A stretch of 64,000 nt of DNA from Bromus sterilis (Eukaryota > Streptophyta > Magnoliopsida > Poales > Poaceae). Below the pieces are notes generated by a model that ran no database searches, had not been told where the DNA came from, and saw nothing but the letters and a program-made list of their open reading frames with translations. The stretch lies in contig OX465598.1 of assembly GCA_950022295.1 (NCBI GenBank), forward strand, positions 61,178,001 to 61,242,000, written 5' to 3'. The position numbers were made by a program, and so were the translations under genes. Positions 1 to 12,204 of the stretch are shown piece by piece. Position 1 is the first letter of the stretch. Each line of letters begins with the position of its first letter.

Positions 1-3000
1 CTGTTTTGCTAATATGTTAGATATACGACGGTAGCATAATAGGATGATCCCTCACCAATCCAACAAAGTGTCCTTCCTTAGTGAAGCACCATCTGGAAAG
101 TTCTTCATTATGGAGGCATCACGTGTCACAAGGGTGTCAAACATTTTTACGTTCACAAGAGATGGGTGGAGAAAGCCTAGCATGTCCAGAAACATGGCCT
201 TGCATACGCGGCATATACTCACTAAGGTTATTGTGGCGAGCCTGGCATGTGCAGACATGGCCTCGGGACACAAGAGACCGAAAGGTCGAGCATGAGTCAC
301 ATGGATGATGTGATTGGCATGATGGCCTACCTTGAACAACATACTGATGGTCGTGTCACACGGGGGAGGTATGTTCTTCAAGGATCGTGTAATCACTTAG
401 AACAAACTATGAGGGATGTTTGTCTGAGTGGGAGTTCCAGAATTGTTTTTGAAACATGAACTCCATATTATGAACTTAATCTTCATGTCTTAGCAAATAT
501 CATTGTAGATAACGTCATACCAATGTTTAGAACTATGGCTCTTTTTAGTATGATAGAACTTAAGGTAAATGGGCCTTACTTCATTGATGTGTACCAACAC
601 CATTAGAGACATACTCATTAGTAATGACTTGCTAAACATAATACGAAGAACTGTTAGGAGATACACCTGACAACTCCGTAATCAAGGAAGATGATGATGA
701 GTATCGCACTCACCGTCACTTATGAATGACTGTCCAATACACCATAATTCATTCTATGGAATCTGAATTGTGAATGCATGTTAACCAACACGTATGACGT
801 GCTAGGTGAACTTGAAAGCACTTGGTCACAAATCAGAGTAATGGAATATGAGTATATGGACGGGGTTTCTTTCAACTATGGTGGAAGGAACAACCTGCTG
901 AGAAAGTCACTTGCAAAATGTATAAGATACATGGAACACCTTGTGTACAACTTGGACTACTGAATGACTGGTTACTTTGCGATAACTGGGAAGTTGCATC
1001 CGCTTCCTCCCAGTTACAAAGACCATGTCTGGACTATGTCATGAAGGAGAATCGTTCACCTGTCATGAGGTCATGGTTAAAGTTAAGAACTTTAAGAGTA
1101 GAACCAATGCAGGAATGGTCATTGACGGAGAAGGTATATTTGATATACGAGTTATAAATGTCTTTCCCACGAAACACTAATTGCGGTTGATTAAGTATTC
1201 GATGTTTGAACTTACTGCTTGAGAGTGACTTGGAAAGGATGAGGTGACAATGTGTGCGGACGTCAATCAAGATAGTTGATGGTCGACAACACTCTCCCTC
1301 TACATCTATCAATTGATTAATATATGAATAAATTTTATGATCGTTTGAATGAGGACTTTATTAGTGTGTCTTGCATCTCGCGAAGACAATTATTCATATT
1401 AGTGAGAAACAAGTCAGTTGTTCTCCTTTTATGAATGATATCTCTTATGATCACATTACGATTATGAATGAGCTATTCTTATATTGATGATAGTTGTTTG
1501 ATCATTTATAAGAAATATTATAATGCCAAGAAATATCCAGGCTTGATAATGACACTACAGTTTAAGTCATGAATGGTATGATGATGTCTTAAGATACTTG
1601 ATCTCTTGACACATACAAACCATGCCTTTTAGGTGAGATGACTAAACCCTCGCATTCTGGTAAACAGATTGTGTACTGATTGTTGAATATCATACATTGT
1701 GATGTATTGTATATCTGCATGTAGTGAATTTCATTATTTTGTGAACTTCATATGTGGGCTTAGATGAATATATGTATTCACTAATGAAACATGAGTCTGA
1801 AATAATTTGATATGATCAAAAGGGATTTCAGAGTAAAGATGGATATTAAATTAACAAGAAAGACAAGTCTCTACGATTTGATCAAAGTGACAAATGTTTT
1901 GAGTTAGTCTTGGGCATAAAGACTTGTGTGAAAGTTGTTCCACAAATTGCAATGTCTTGAGACACTTCAATATGATTGACGTGTCTGAACATTGTGATCA
2001 TATTCTATCGAAAAGTGTATGGTCTAAGTTATCTCTTACCAAGTTACGTTATTATTGTTTAGAGTTATTAATTTAATATGCAAACACTCGCTTCAGCATA
2101 GGGAACCATCTCAGTTCATGGAGACCAACACTATATATGTCATGGTGTGTTGTGGTTTCTAGGAAGCTTGATTTATGTAAGATAAATTATCTTTGTAGTG
2201 TATCCTTAGACAACTATGGATGCATCTTCCACAACTAGAACCAAAAGGAGCAAAACTTGTATTGCTATGTTTGGTGTTTGTCAAGAATTGTTCTTGATAA
2301 ATGTGGTAATGGAAGAAAAGTGAAAGTTCAACCAAGGTAATTGACCTTGCCTCCAAATATCAGAGTAGTGCAACGGAATATGTTCTGGAAGCAAAGCTCT
2401 ACAATAAGATGAGAAACTAATGATAATGATCATGATCTTTTGATGGGAGCTTTTACTGAGAAAGGTAGGATTCAAGAATATATATTTTCCCCTGGTGCAA
2501 AATGATATTCATGATTCACTTGTCATGTTAATGGAACAAGACATTCCTACGAACTACAAAGAAGCGATGGTGGACCTAAGTACGAGATATGACTATGAGT
2601 CATGAAATCGTATGTTGAGTTACATTTAAGATTGCTTGAATCTTATCAAGTAAGGAGGTTACTTGATATTCACAATAACTTCAGAGTTATGAGGAATAAA
2701 TGTGAACATCAAAGGGACGTCAAGATTGGTTTGTCACAAAGATTGTTTCTGACAAATTCATTGGGTTGACTACAATGTGTAGCAATGCTTGAGTCAAAGG
2801 GATATTCACTACGATTGATCCAAAATTGTTATCAATACCGTGACTTCCTCAAATCCTGTATTTGAAGAAGTGTTGTAATTGGTACAACAAGAAGGTTTTG
2901 GAAAAACATATGGATACTAGTGTCTCGTAAACTGAATTCTCATTTTGATGGATGATCAAAGGATTTTTGGACTTAACCAAAATATCGAGGAAACATGCAT

Positions 3001-4268
3001 TTGCATGAAACTGAGTGGGAGCTGAATAGTTTCCTGAAACTTAATATGTAGATGTCATATTTGGAGTGGGAGCTATGGGAGTATTATCCTAGACTTATAT
3101 GTAAATGACATATTTGAGTAGGAGCCATGTGGTTAGTATCCTCAACTTAATATGTGTCTGACATATCTAAGTGGGAGCCATGTGGATGTTATCCTTGTCT
3201 TATATGTGGCCGACATATTTGAGTGGGAGCAATATGAGTGTTATCCTATAACTTAATATGTGCATGACATATCTGAGTGGGAGCATGATAACAGTCTCAT
3301 ATATGGATAACATATTATGAATGGTGCAGTTGGTGTTAATGATTATTTGAATCTTTCATAAATGAAGATGAATAAGTATTAAGCATTGAAGATCTATTAA
3401 GATAGATATGTGTTTAATAACATTGAGTCGTAATACTTTCCTGGATAAGATTCTGAAGGAGTTCAGAATGGGACAAGTCAAGAAGTGGTCCTTACTTGTA
3501 TATCCAAGAGAAGTGTTGAATTAATCTCAGTACAAGAACAATGGTTAATGGTTAATGAAAGAAATGGATGTGTTGGATCCTCTATGCCTTTGTCATAGGT
3601 TCTTTCATATAAAACCAGAGTTATGTACTCGACGTAATGTGACCCAAGTTCTTAGTAGTAAGAACATGTTGTGATATGATTTATGAGTAAATCATTGAAC
3701 AAAGAGTTAAGTTTATCCTTCAGTGTCTGGAGAGAACTGAGGATACATCTCAAATTTGTAAAGGATAGTGGACTTGACCATAAAAGTTATGCTGGTTCAA
3801 GTTTTGACACTAACCTAGAAAATTGAGATATCATACTAATGAATGCCTAAGTTGAAAGAAACATGGTTAGACATCAAAGTTGCATACAATGCACTAAGGA
3901 TTGAATCTACATTGATGTGGTTGCTTTAGAAGTAGCAGGAGTTATATTATGGCTTAGGAAGTTCGACTTCTGATTGAGTGAGTTTCAAGTGTGCATGACT
4001 ATGGGAAAGTCCGCGTGACCCACCGGATGTCATTGCTATGACACAACAAACGAAATCTCACTTCACCGCCAAATACATATACCTGCTTATAGTGGATAAT
4101 GAAGGAATGTCAAATTAGGTGACATTATGATTTGCAAAAGGACATACGGTTCTGAATGGTACCCAGACCGTTGATACAACCTCTTCCACGGGCAAGCATG
4201 ATCAATAAGGAGTTATGATCCAGAGAAAATGCAACTAGATTATTTGTACTCTAGTGCAAGTGGGAGAC
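1..4268 (+). mobile_element. Decayed internal region of an old Copia retrotransposon (5' part cut by window edge)
   Basis: The first ~310 bases resemble, base for base over long stretches, the reverse complement of the 5' untranslated region of the intact Copia element at 13417-21879 (about 19380-19710), so the window opens inside the leader of a related element. Further on, remnants of the same coding order can be picked out: a motif like EPTSYKEAMEGP at the start of the reverse transcriptase near 2560, the YVDD box near 3050, the CTRPD region near 3610 and the RNase H region near 4060. No frame stays open for more than about 110 codons; every domain is crossed by stops and indels. A purine-rich tract at about 4255-4268 abuts the 3' LTR. 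This is a dead copy, much older than its relative at 13417. Confidence 0.85.
3013..3330 (+). repeat. Six-copy ~52-bp tandem array built on the reverse-transcriptase YVDD segment
   Basis: Six diverged copies start at about 3013, 3064, 3116, 3168, 3221 and 3275, giving steps of 51-54 bases. Each copy begins with a GAGTGGGAGC-like block and ends with TATGT..(A/C)TGACATAT, which in the first copy encodes the LSGS...YVD(D) box of Copia reverse transcriptase. The period is not a multiple of three, so the array cannot be a functional multi-box protein; it must have expanded after the element lost coding function. Confidence 0.85.
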
Positions 4269-6080
4269 TATTGGGAATGTGCCCTAGAGGCAAATAAAAT
4301 ATGTTTTATCGAGCATATTCCATTAGTTCATAATACGTTTGATACCGTGCTAGAACTGTATTAAGCGGAAACATTAATACAGGTGTGGTATACAAACAAC
4401 CAGGTCCCTAGTTAGCCCTAGTATACTAGTCCATTGGGCGATTGATGATCAAGGTTTCCTGATCATGAGACAATGGCGTCTGTTGACAATGGAGTCGTAT
4501 CATTGGATAATGATATGATGGACATACACCCACCAGAAGTGTTGCGATGTGATCAAGACACATAGTTCGACATTGCGATAACTATAACGTAGTGACTAGG
4601 TCCTTTGACCGTAATGATCATACGTAACTGTCATCTATGAGGAGACTTTGATTTGTATCCCACCGCCTGACTGAAATATGCTGGCCATAACGGTGCACTT
4701 TGGGTATTCCGAAATAGATGGTTGATGAGTATGCAAATAGATCAAAGCAGGATTTGTCCATCCGTGTGACGGATAGGTACTCTGGGCCCACTCGGTGATA
4801 TTGCATCATAAAGTTTGCAAACATGTGACTAGGTCACGGAGTTGTAATATCACGGGAACGAGTAAACTTGTTTGTTGAGAACGAGAACGAACTAGGTATA
4901 TTGGATACCGATGATCAAACCTCGGACAAGCAAAGTACCACAGGACAAAGGGAACAGGAACACGGTTAACGGATCCAACAGCGATTGAAGCTCATTCGAT
5001 GGAAGCGCAGGGGCTATCAAGGATTGTAACCAGGTCCAATTGATTAGTCATTGATCAATGAGAATTGTCTCGATCATGTCTGTTGTTTCTCGGACCGTAG
5101 GGTGTTACACTTAAGGGTATTCGACGCAGTAAGGATTGATTCGGGATCACCGGAGAAATTGGAGAGAACACATGAATTGTTCCGGTGATGGCCGGAATTG
5201 TTCCGATGAAGGCCGGAAGTTGTTCCGGGTATTTTGAAAGGTTCAAAATATATTTAATAATGTTTAATATATGTTTTATTATTTAATTATCTGAATTAAA
5301 TATTAAAATGTATTTAAATATAATTAAAAATGGAAGAAAAGGCACATGGGCCTCATAGGGCCCATTAGGGGGAGAGGGAGTCCTCCCCCATGGGCCATGG
5401 CACCATGAAGGGGGCCCACCCCCCTAGGGCTGCGCCATTTTCCCTCCCCTTGGGATTAGTCCCACCCCGGAAGTGGAGGGGAGGGTGGCACCCCTCCTTG
5501 GCCTATATAAGGAGGGGTAGGGTGCCCTTTTTCTTCATACAAATTGATTTGAGACAAGTTTCTCTCATCTCTCTCTCCCTCCTTTCTCCTTCCTCGAGTG
5601 GACTCCCCTTGTTTGGAGTCTACACTTGGTTGGGGATTTCTCCACTATACGCACGCCGTCTTGCTGCTGGAATCGGGATCCGAATCCATCTTCTTTCCGG
5701 TGCTCTACTGGTTCGGAGCCCGGAGGGACGTCGGGTATACTGTATGTGTATAATCCCGCGAGGCATTACACTTGTGGTGCTACTTCATCGTCGTGGTCGT
5801 ATCGCGAGGTCTTCATCAGCAACGTTCCGACGGGGACGTAGTCCCGTCATCGGTCTACAAGGATCGGGTGGCTACAGGAGTCATCGTGGATCTGCGCGGC
5901 ATCGGGGATTGCCGGTACGACTACACCAACCACGTTCATGCGGGAACGTTTCCCGCTTAACAAACTACATACTGGTATGTGATCTATTTCTGTCCTTTAC
6001 TTGCATCAGCATAGCATAGGTCTTGGGATTGGGTATCGTAGGTTATGAAAAATTTGTGTTTTCTGCCCCGAACCCCAACA
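4269..6080 (+). repeat. 3' LTR of the old Copia element
   Basis: The LTR begins TATTGGGAATGTGCCC directly after a purine-rich tract; the usual terminal TG is mutated to TA. It ends in CCCCGAACCCCAACA at 6080. Start and end resemble the LTR of the intact Copia element at 13417-21879 (TGTTGGATATGTGCCC and CCCCGTATCCCAACA read on its own strand), so the two are related subfamilies. Length is 1812 bases. The 5' partner and the target duplication are outside the window. Open frames inside it, such as 5390-6019, are LTR sequence and not genes. Confidence 0.85.
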
Positions 6081-6179
6081 CATGGATGAATAAGTATTAA
6101 ACATGAAAAATAGCTAAAACAGATTCCAGACTTAGTATAATTTAGGGTAGTTGACAAACAACAACAAGTAGCCCCTTTG

Positions 6180-6505
6180 GGAGTTCAAGAACCTTTGTTT
6201 GTCCATGTACCTTGGTTGCTTGACCACTGCTTAGTATGCGTGCTAGGATGCTATATATTTATTTCTGCTATTACTCCTTGGATTGGGCTATCACACTATT
6301 GTATTGTTGTGGATGATATGATTATTACAATGTTGATTATTCGACGAAGGATGGAAGATCGGGCTATCCCACCTTGGCGCTTTGTTCCATTCGAGTCACC
6401 TAGGATCCGAGTTCCGGGTATTGGCTCTAAGACTGAGCGTGCCTAATCGTGTGTGGGATCCTATGATGTCCCCTTGTCTTACCTATCTAGCTTCAATCGG
6501 TTCTA
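6180..6505 (+). repeat. LTR fragment related to the solo LTR at 47568-50788
   Basis: This stretch shares long matching blocks with about 49230-49590 in the solo LTR, for example TATTCGACGAAGGATGGAAG and GTGACTCGAATGGAACAAAG (reverse complement), in the same order. It is an isolated internal piece without LTR ends. Confidence 0.75.
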
Positions 6506-6804
6506 AGACTGAGCAAAGGTTGTTAACATGGTATTTCACACAAGCATGCCAAGAAGTGAAGCATAAAGTAAACTATCTATGCTAGTCAATTGAATAGAGG
6601 TAAAATTCTAAACATGGCATATCACTAAGTACCCCACAACTAATTTTACTAATGTTCTACCCTAAATCATATTTTACATTGGTTAACAACATAAAACAAT
6701 AGCAAATAATCTACATACAATTCTAGTCAAGTTACATATAAAGAACATCTCAAACGGAGCTATGGTTAAAAAGATACAAGCAATGCAAAACAGCTAAAAT
6801 TAAG
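6506..6804. other. Unclassified AT-rich DNA
   Basis: No coding signal or terminal repeats were seen. The words around 6780 (CAAAACAGCTAAAATTAAGTATT) echo those at 6085-6120, so the LTR fragment between may be an insertion into an older sequence. Confidence 0.4.
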
Positions 6805-7000
6805 TATTCAAGAGGGTAGAGCCACCAGTGACGGCACTACCCTATAGAGGGTAGCGCCACCTATGACGGCGCTACCCTACCGGGGTGTATGACCCATCGT
6901 GCCACGGTGGCACTATGGTAGCGTCATTGACGACGGCGCTACACCACAGAAGGTAGCGCCACTTGGGCGGGCGCTACCCTATTGGGTTAAACTTTAAAAT
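6805..7000. repeat. Cluster of inverted GGTAGCGCC / GGCGCTACC motifs
   Basis: At least three direct and three inverted copies of a GGTAGCGCCA-type word occur within about 190 bases, separated by GACGG-containing spacers. Such dense short inverted words resemble subterminal repeat regions of DNA transposons, but no terminus or transposase accompanies them here, so the element type is open. Confidence 0.5.
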
Positions 7001-7407
7001 GGTTTCGACGAAGGGTCAAAGTGTGCTAAAGTTTGAACAAAAGGTCAGAGCTGTGATATTCGACGATGGAAGCAGCGCGAGGGAGCAGGCAAGCCCCGTC
7101 TGCCGCCTCGACCCATCTCTATATACTGGAACCGCTCCCGGCCTCCAAGCTTGATGCATGAGCTTTCGTCTTCGGGTCCCCAGCTAGTTTTTTCTAATAT
7201 TGTTAAACTCATCACACACATCGATCTACATTATTCCAATGATTTTTTTTACCTTGGGTTTTTCATTTTATTTGTAGATTTGTTTTTTTTATTTTTGGAA
7301 TTTTTTCTGGTTTATATTTTGGGTTTGTAAATGTTGCATTCGATTACAGTTATAACTATCATTCTTAATTGTAATGGATTTTATTTTTTTATTGGAGAAA
7401 AAGGCAA

Positions 7408-7775
7408 TTGCATGTTCAACAATAGGCTTGCAACTGCAAATGTCGTCCTCGACTGTAATTGCGTGTCTACACATTCGACTGCAACTGTGTGGCCTATATC
7501 CTGATCGCAACTAATATTTGTTTTGTAGGTGGGCAGCGAAAGATTACAGAGTTGCATGTTCGATAATAGAATTGCAATTGCAAGTGTCACCCTCGACTGC
7601 AACTGCATGTTTGATAGTAGGCTTGCGACTGCAAGTGTCATCCTCGACTGCAACTGCATGTGTGATTGTAGGCTTCCAACTGCAAGTGTCATCCTCGACT
7701 GCAACTGCATGACCGACAATAGACTTGCAACTACAAGTGTTGACCTCGACTGCAACTGCATGCATACAGACTGCA
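7408..7775. repeat. 51-bp tandem repeat (17-codon period)
   Basis: The word TGCATG recurs at 7553, 7604, 7655, 7706 and 7757, an exact 51-base period, with a further diverged copy near 7408-7460 and a partial copy after it. The unit reads roughly as CTCGACTGCAACTGCATG, a variable part, then TTGCAACTGCAAGTGTC. Because 51 is divisible by three, frames stay open: the minus strand reads repeats of the type MQLQSRMTLAVASLLSN over 7381-7761, and the plus strand is open too. There is no sign of a gene around it. Confidence 0.85.
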
Positions 7776-9672
7776 GCTGACTTTTGTTTTTGTAAGTGAG
7801 CGGCGTGAAAGCGGGGCAGTTGCATATCCAATATTAGATATACAACTGCAAGTGACGTCCATAACTGCAACTGTATGTCTACACATCCTATTGCGGTTTC
7901 GACTAAGATCTAGACAGACCCTTATTCCAATCTATATATCGAGCATTGATCTCCAGTTGCATCCAATTGCACATTAATCTATTTAAAATAAAGAGAGATA
8001 AACTATAACTATAGCTCTACATACCCGAGCTCACCTCGATCGGGTGGTAGTTGGCGGTGTCGGGTGCATAGGTAGTGGCAGGCGACGACGGCGATGCGCT
8101 CCGGGCAGAGGATGGTGACGGCTATGCGGGCGCGTGAGATCAATCGGAGGTAGAGCTCGTCGGAAGTTGATGAAGAGGCGAACAGGACGGCAATGGCGGG
8201 ATTGGGGCAGAGAAGGACGATGATGACACTGGATAAATTGGGTAGTTGCAATCGGCGGGGATGGCGTGGTTGGGTGAAGAAGGGTGGCGACGACGCGAAT
8301 GGGTCGACCGTAGCTAGCTCGCTAAGCCACACCTTGGTCGAAGTCAAAAGGACTAGACGCGTCTATGGATTTATGTAGTCTATATATAACCCGAGTGTAA
8401 AAATACAGTCACCCGACTTATGAGGGAGCTAAAGCAGTTTAGATTTTATTTAATGTAGGCAATATAATCCGGATTAAAATATGCACGGCGTATTCTTCCC
8501 ACTTGGTTTATACGATGTGCCGTTATGGAGTAGACGGTTGATATTATGATGGATGCCTAGTAGGAAGAAATGTCCTTATTTTTAGAAGCAGATGTCTTTT
8601 TTTCAATTACGCGGTTTGCTTTCTATAGATCAAGAATTTTTGTCGGGACATTCAACTTATAGTATTAGTAAGTCGAGTTTCTATAATCGTTGTGTATTTC
8701 TAACATCATTTTCGTCTTACTAGCCTATAAACCGGGTGCCCGTGATTAAACACACTGCATATCCATCGATACTCCGCTATGTAGTACTTTTCTTGTAGTG
8801 CTACAACCTAGCTAAAAAAATTTGTCGGTCAGTCCGGAACACCATCTTTGGCTTTCCGTACCTCATGATCAAATTTGTCTCCCGATGAATATTATATATA
8901 AGCAATATAAGTCTGGTTAAACCTCCAAAAAAATCTAATGTCGGACACCTTAAACCGGCCCAAATGCCCGAGCGAATGGATTGGTCACTGATTGGTCAAT
9001 AAAAATCAACATAGTCAAGCGCCTCAAAATGGCCTCAATGCTCGGGTTGTTCGGCATCCCTCATATCAAGTCCAAATCTAGGGTGTATATGAGGAGGCTC
9101 GGGCGCGTCCGCCACGTCAGTCCAACCATCATAGCCTACACGAACCCCACGAAATGTCCACAATCTGGACGAATATAGATCGCATGCCACTCTTGTCCTC
9201 ACTTCACTCACTCCACCCCTTCGATTTCAATTTGTGTGGCAAACGAAGGCAACAATACAGGCTTTGGCGGTGACTCCGACTAAAGAGCATGCGAAGCCAG
9301 ATGACGTGGAAGAGATCACCCTCCACATCGCACTCCGTCGGTCGCGGTTGGGGAAGGTAGCAGCGGGAGATCACGCTCTGAGCGATCGGCTTCACAGTGC
9401 GGGTACCGTATTCGTCCCTTTCCCTCTGATGCGTAGCTCCTCCGACTCTGCGCCAATGTAGGTACACCGCTCGTTCGCCCCCATCTCTCCCACATCCGGA
9501 GGGCGTTCATGGCCATCGCTAGGTGCTCGTTCCCTTACCGGCATCGATGGAGTACAAGAATCCCGAGTGAGAGGCGTATGACACGCCACGAGCGGTAACT
9601 AGGGAAGGAAAGGGCGATGAGGGGGGGGGGGGTTGCGATGCTCCAGGCCCCGCGCGCGCTGATTGATACCAA
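7776..9672. other. Unclassified intergenic DNA
   Basis: GC-rich stretches at 8020-8340 and 9030-9600 carry short open frames on both strands, none with a recognisable domain or plausible splice structure. A run of 13 G residues lies near 9618-9631. Probably decayed transposon DNA. Confidence 0.4.
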
Positions 9673-9675
9673 TAA

Positions 9676-9947
9676 GAGTACCCATAGTGGGGAGTAACTT
9701 CAACTAGTAACATCCATATGTTAATAGTCTATGTTACTACCTCTATTTGGGAAGTAACATCAACTAGTAACTTCATTTATTATGTTGTAGACTTATATTG
9801 TGTTGGTATGTGTGATGTTACTCCAAGAGCAAGTAACTACCTAAGTTACTACATGGCTCTCTTTCCTCATCAATTACCTGCCACATCATCTATTTTGCGT
9901 AGATATGTGTGATGTTACTACGGATGTTACTCCCATTATGGGTAGTC
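9676..9947. mobile_element. Tourist-like MITE (TAA target site)
   Basis: Imperfect terminal inverted repeats GAGTACCCATAGTGGGGAGT and GACTACCCATAATGGGAGT (the latter read from the right end) bound a 272-base element. TAA occurs at 9673-9675 and 9948-9950, the 3-base duplication expected for PIF/Harbinger-type MITEs. It has no coding capacity. Confidence 0.8.
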
Positions 9948-10166
9948 TAAGACCTCCCGCAATGGGTAGTATCATAAACTAGTATCATGCACATGATACT
10001 AGTGTATGATACTACCTTCACAATGCATAGTATCATATTGTACTATCATAATTAGTAGTATTTATTGCCATGCAAGACATATACTAGCTTAGCATTTATT
10101 ATGATACGGTATCATAATATGATACTCAATCCTCTCTTTCCCGCAATGGGAGTATCATAGCTAGTA

Positions 10167-10468
10167 CTCCCTCCGTCCCAGTTTATTAGGCCCGTAAGCA
10201 GCATAATCATGTCCCTTTTTATAAGGCTTCATCTTGAAAAGTTGTGTGCATGCATCCTTTGCATTGGTTGCATGAGGAGTTATTGTTGTTAATTCCATTG
10301 CTAGGAAATAAATACACTGCATGCAAGTTTTTTCATTGGTTGCATGTGAAAACTAGTGTATAAGAGAATGCATTGGGAAAGTAATGAAGTGATTAATGTA
10401 AGCAGATTATTATGTGCCTTGGTATAAGAGAAATGGTTCTTGGGTCTAATAAACCGGGACGGAGGGAG
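10167..10468. mobile_element. Stowaway-like MITE nested in the Tourist-like MITE
   Basis: The ends read CTCCCTCCGTCCCAGTTTAT and its inverse ATAAACCGGGACGGAGGGAG, flanked by TA on both sides (10165-10166 and 10469-10470). The length of 302 bases, TA target and CTCCCTCCGT terminus are typical of Tc1/mariner-derived Stowaway elements. Confidence 0.9.
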
Positions 10469-10606
10469 TATCATGCATGCCAACTAAGAAAATTTGGTGA
10501 TATGTCATAGAATTAAGTGAAGAAAGAGAGGATTGGGTATCATATTATGATACTCTATCATAATAAATGCTAACCTAGTATGTGTCTTGCATGACAATAA
10601 ATAGTA

Positions 10607-10727
10607 CTTCCTCCGATCCATAATAAGTGTCGCTCATTTTGTACCAAACTAGTACAAACTTTGTACTAGATGAGCGACACTTATTATGGATCGGAAATGA
10701 GCGACACTTATTATGGATCGGAGGGAG
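10607..10727. mobile_element. Small Stowaway-like MITE with a doubled right end
   Basis: Ends CTTCCTCCGATCCATAATAA and the inverse TTATTATGGATCGGAGGGAG, flanked by TA at 10605-10606 and 10728-10729. The terminal word GAGCGACACTTATTATGGAT is present twice in tandem at the right end, so one half of the hairpin is duplicated. Confidence 0.85.
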
Positions 10728-10837
10728 TACTACTTATGATACTAACCTATAATACTATGCATTGTGGAAGTAGTATCATACACTTGTATCATGTGTATGA
10801 TACTAACTTATGATACTGCCCATTACGGGAGGCCTAA

Positions 10838-12204
10838 GGATCTCCTCACGACCGTCCTTCGATGCTCCATGTAGATGGTGGAGCCGGATGCCGACGTATC
10901 CGATGGAAGAATGCCAAAGCACTTCGGTTCACCATCGAGCAGCGGAAGCGCAAGGCTACGATGGTGACGGGGAAGGTTGCCTGGCATGCCTAGATCAAGA
11001 GTGCTTGCTCTAGAGACTAGTTGGGCAAATCTCCTTAGACATCAACAAAAGATCCAACTCCGATGACAATGACCCTCTGCATGCCGACTCCTACACACCG
11101 AGGCAGCACTACCAATCGCAAGGGGAAGGGGCGAGAAAGAATTTGTGATTTCGTCTACCCTTCTCCGTTTAATTTAGTTTTTTTAATGTTTAATTACTGT
11201 CCGGCCTATGAAAAATGTTATTTTGGTTGTCCGATGACCGGTTTGATGTGAATTATGCCCAATTTTAAGTCGTGTTAGACACAATGAAAAATAATAATGA
11301 AATACCCAGGAAGAGTAGAGCTAGACAGCTTGCTTTAGAGTGATGGGTCCCTTCTCTACTGCATAAGTGATCCCCGAAGATGATAATGAGTAGCTTATTC
11401 TAAAGTTCTTTGGAACACGAAGAGGAGCATCCTATCGATGAGGAGGTGAAGCAATCAACACATGAGGCAGTAGTATCGAAGCTTGTCGCATTTCCGCATC
11501 GCGTGGTTTCCCCATCTCGACCGATCTCCTTCACAAGATCGTATGTACGTACCTGATGAGTTGGATGCCTTACCACTGGGATGCGAGAGGAGACTGGGGA
11601 CACCAGGTTGATGGGGTGCCTATGCTAGTCATGAAGCGTCGGTATTGCAAGGGGGCGTCGCATTAGCAACGACCATGAGGAACATGGGAGGGAGAAGTAA
11701 CCGGGGTTTGAGGGATCGTATGAGGCATTTGATGTGGCAACAATTAGTCGGTTTCTCGAGTCTGGACGGGGAGGCGACGGGAGAAGGAAGTGCAGCAACA
11801 TCGCATGGTGCGGAAGCCCTTGACCGAGAAGAATGTAGACAAGAGGGGATGTTAGCTACGAGGAGGAAAGCTGGCGTGGTTGCATGATTTTATTTTCAAT
11901 CCCTTTAGGTGACCGTTTTTCTCGAGGGGGGGGGTCACAGAGAAGGTTTTTTCAACGGGGAGGATCGATGGGTGGGAGAAAAGATCGACGCAAGGGAAGG
12001 ATGAAATCGAGAATTATGACCTACAAACATCAACTTTCATTTAATAATAAAGATCTTTAGAAGTTATGAGCTATCAACGTGAACTTTCTTTTAATAATAA
12101 AGATAGTCATTTCCGTGCCGAGCAAGTTGTGGCCCTACACCAGAAGAAAATTGTAACATGGTGAACAAGAAGAACAGAAGCATGACTAACACAGGAAGCG
12201 GCGA
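10838..12204. other. Unclassified intergenic DNA
   Basis: Short open frames (for example 11645-11887 +) show no recognisable domain. Composition switches between GC-rich and AT-rich blocks, as in decayed transposons. No gene can be supported. Confidence 0.4.

Larger units (their letters stand above)
9951..10834. mobile_element. Second Tourist-like MITE, carrying two nested MITEs
   Basis: Terminal inverted repeats are GACCTCCCGCAATGGGTAGT on the left and GGCCTCCCGTAATGGGCAGT read from the right; the element folds on itself through many ATGATACT words. TAA lies on both sides (9948-9950 and 10835-10837), and the left TAA is shared with the preceding MITE. Removing the two nested elements at 10167-10468 and 10607-10727 leaves about 460 bases of foldback sequence. 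Confidence 0.8.

Noticed and set aside
5390..6019. 209-codon frame near the end of the first LTR
   Set aside because: Lies wholly inside the LTR of the old Copia element and has no domain.
7408..7775. CRISPR-like array
   Set aside because: The 51-base units are contiguous without unique spacers, and the sequence is from a plant nucleus.
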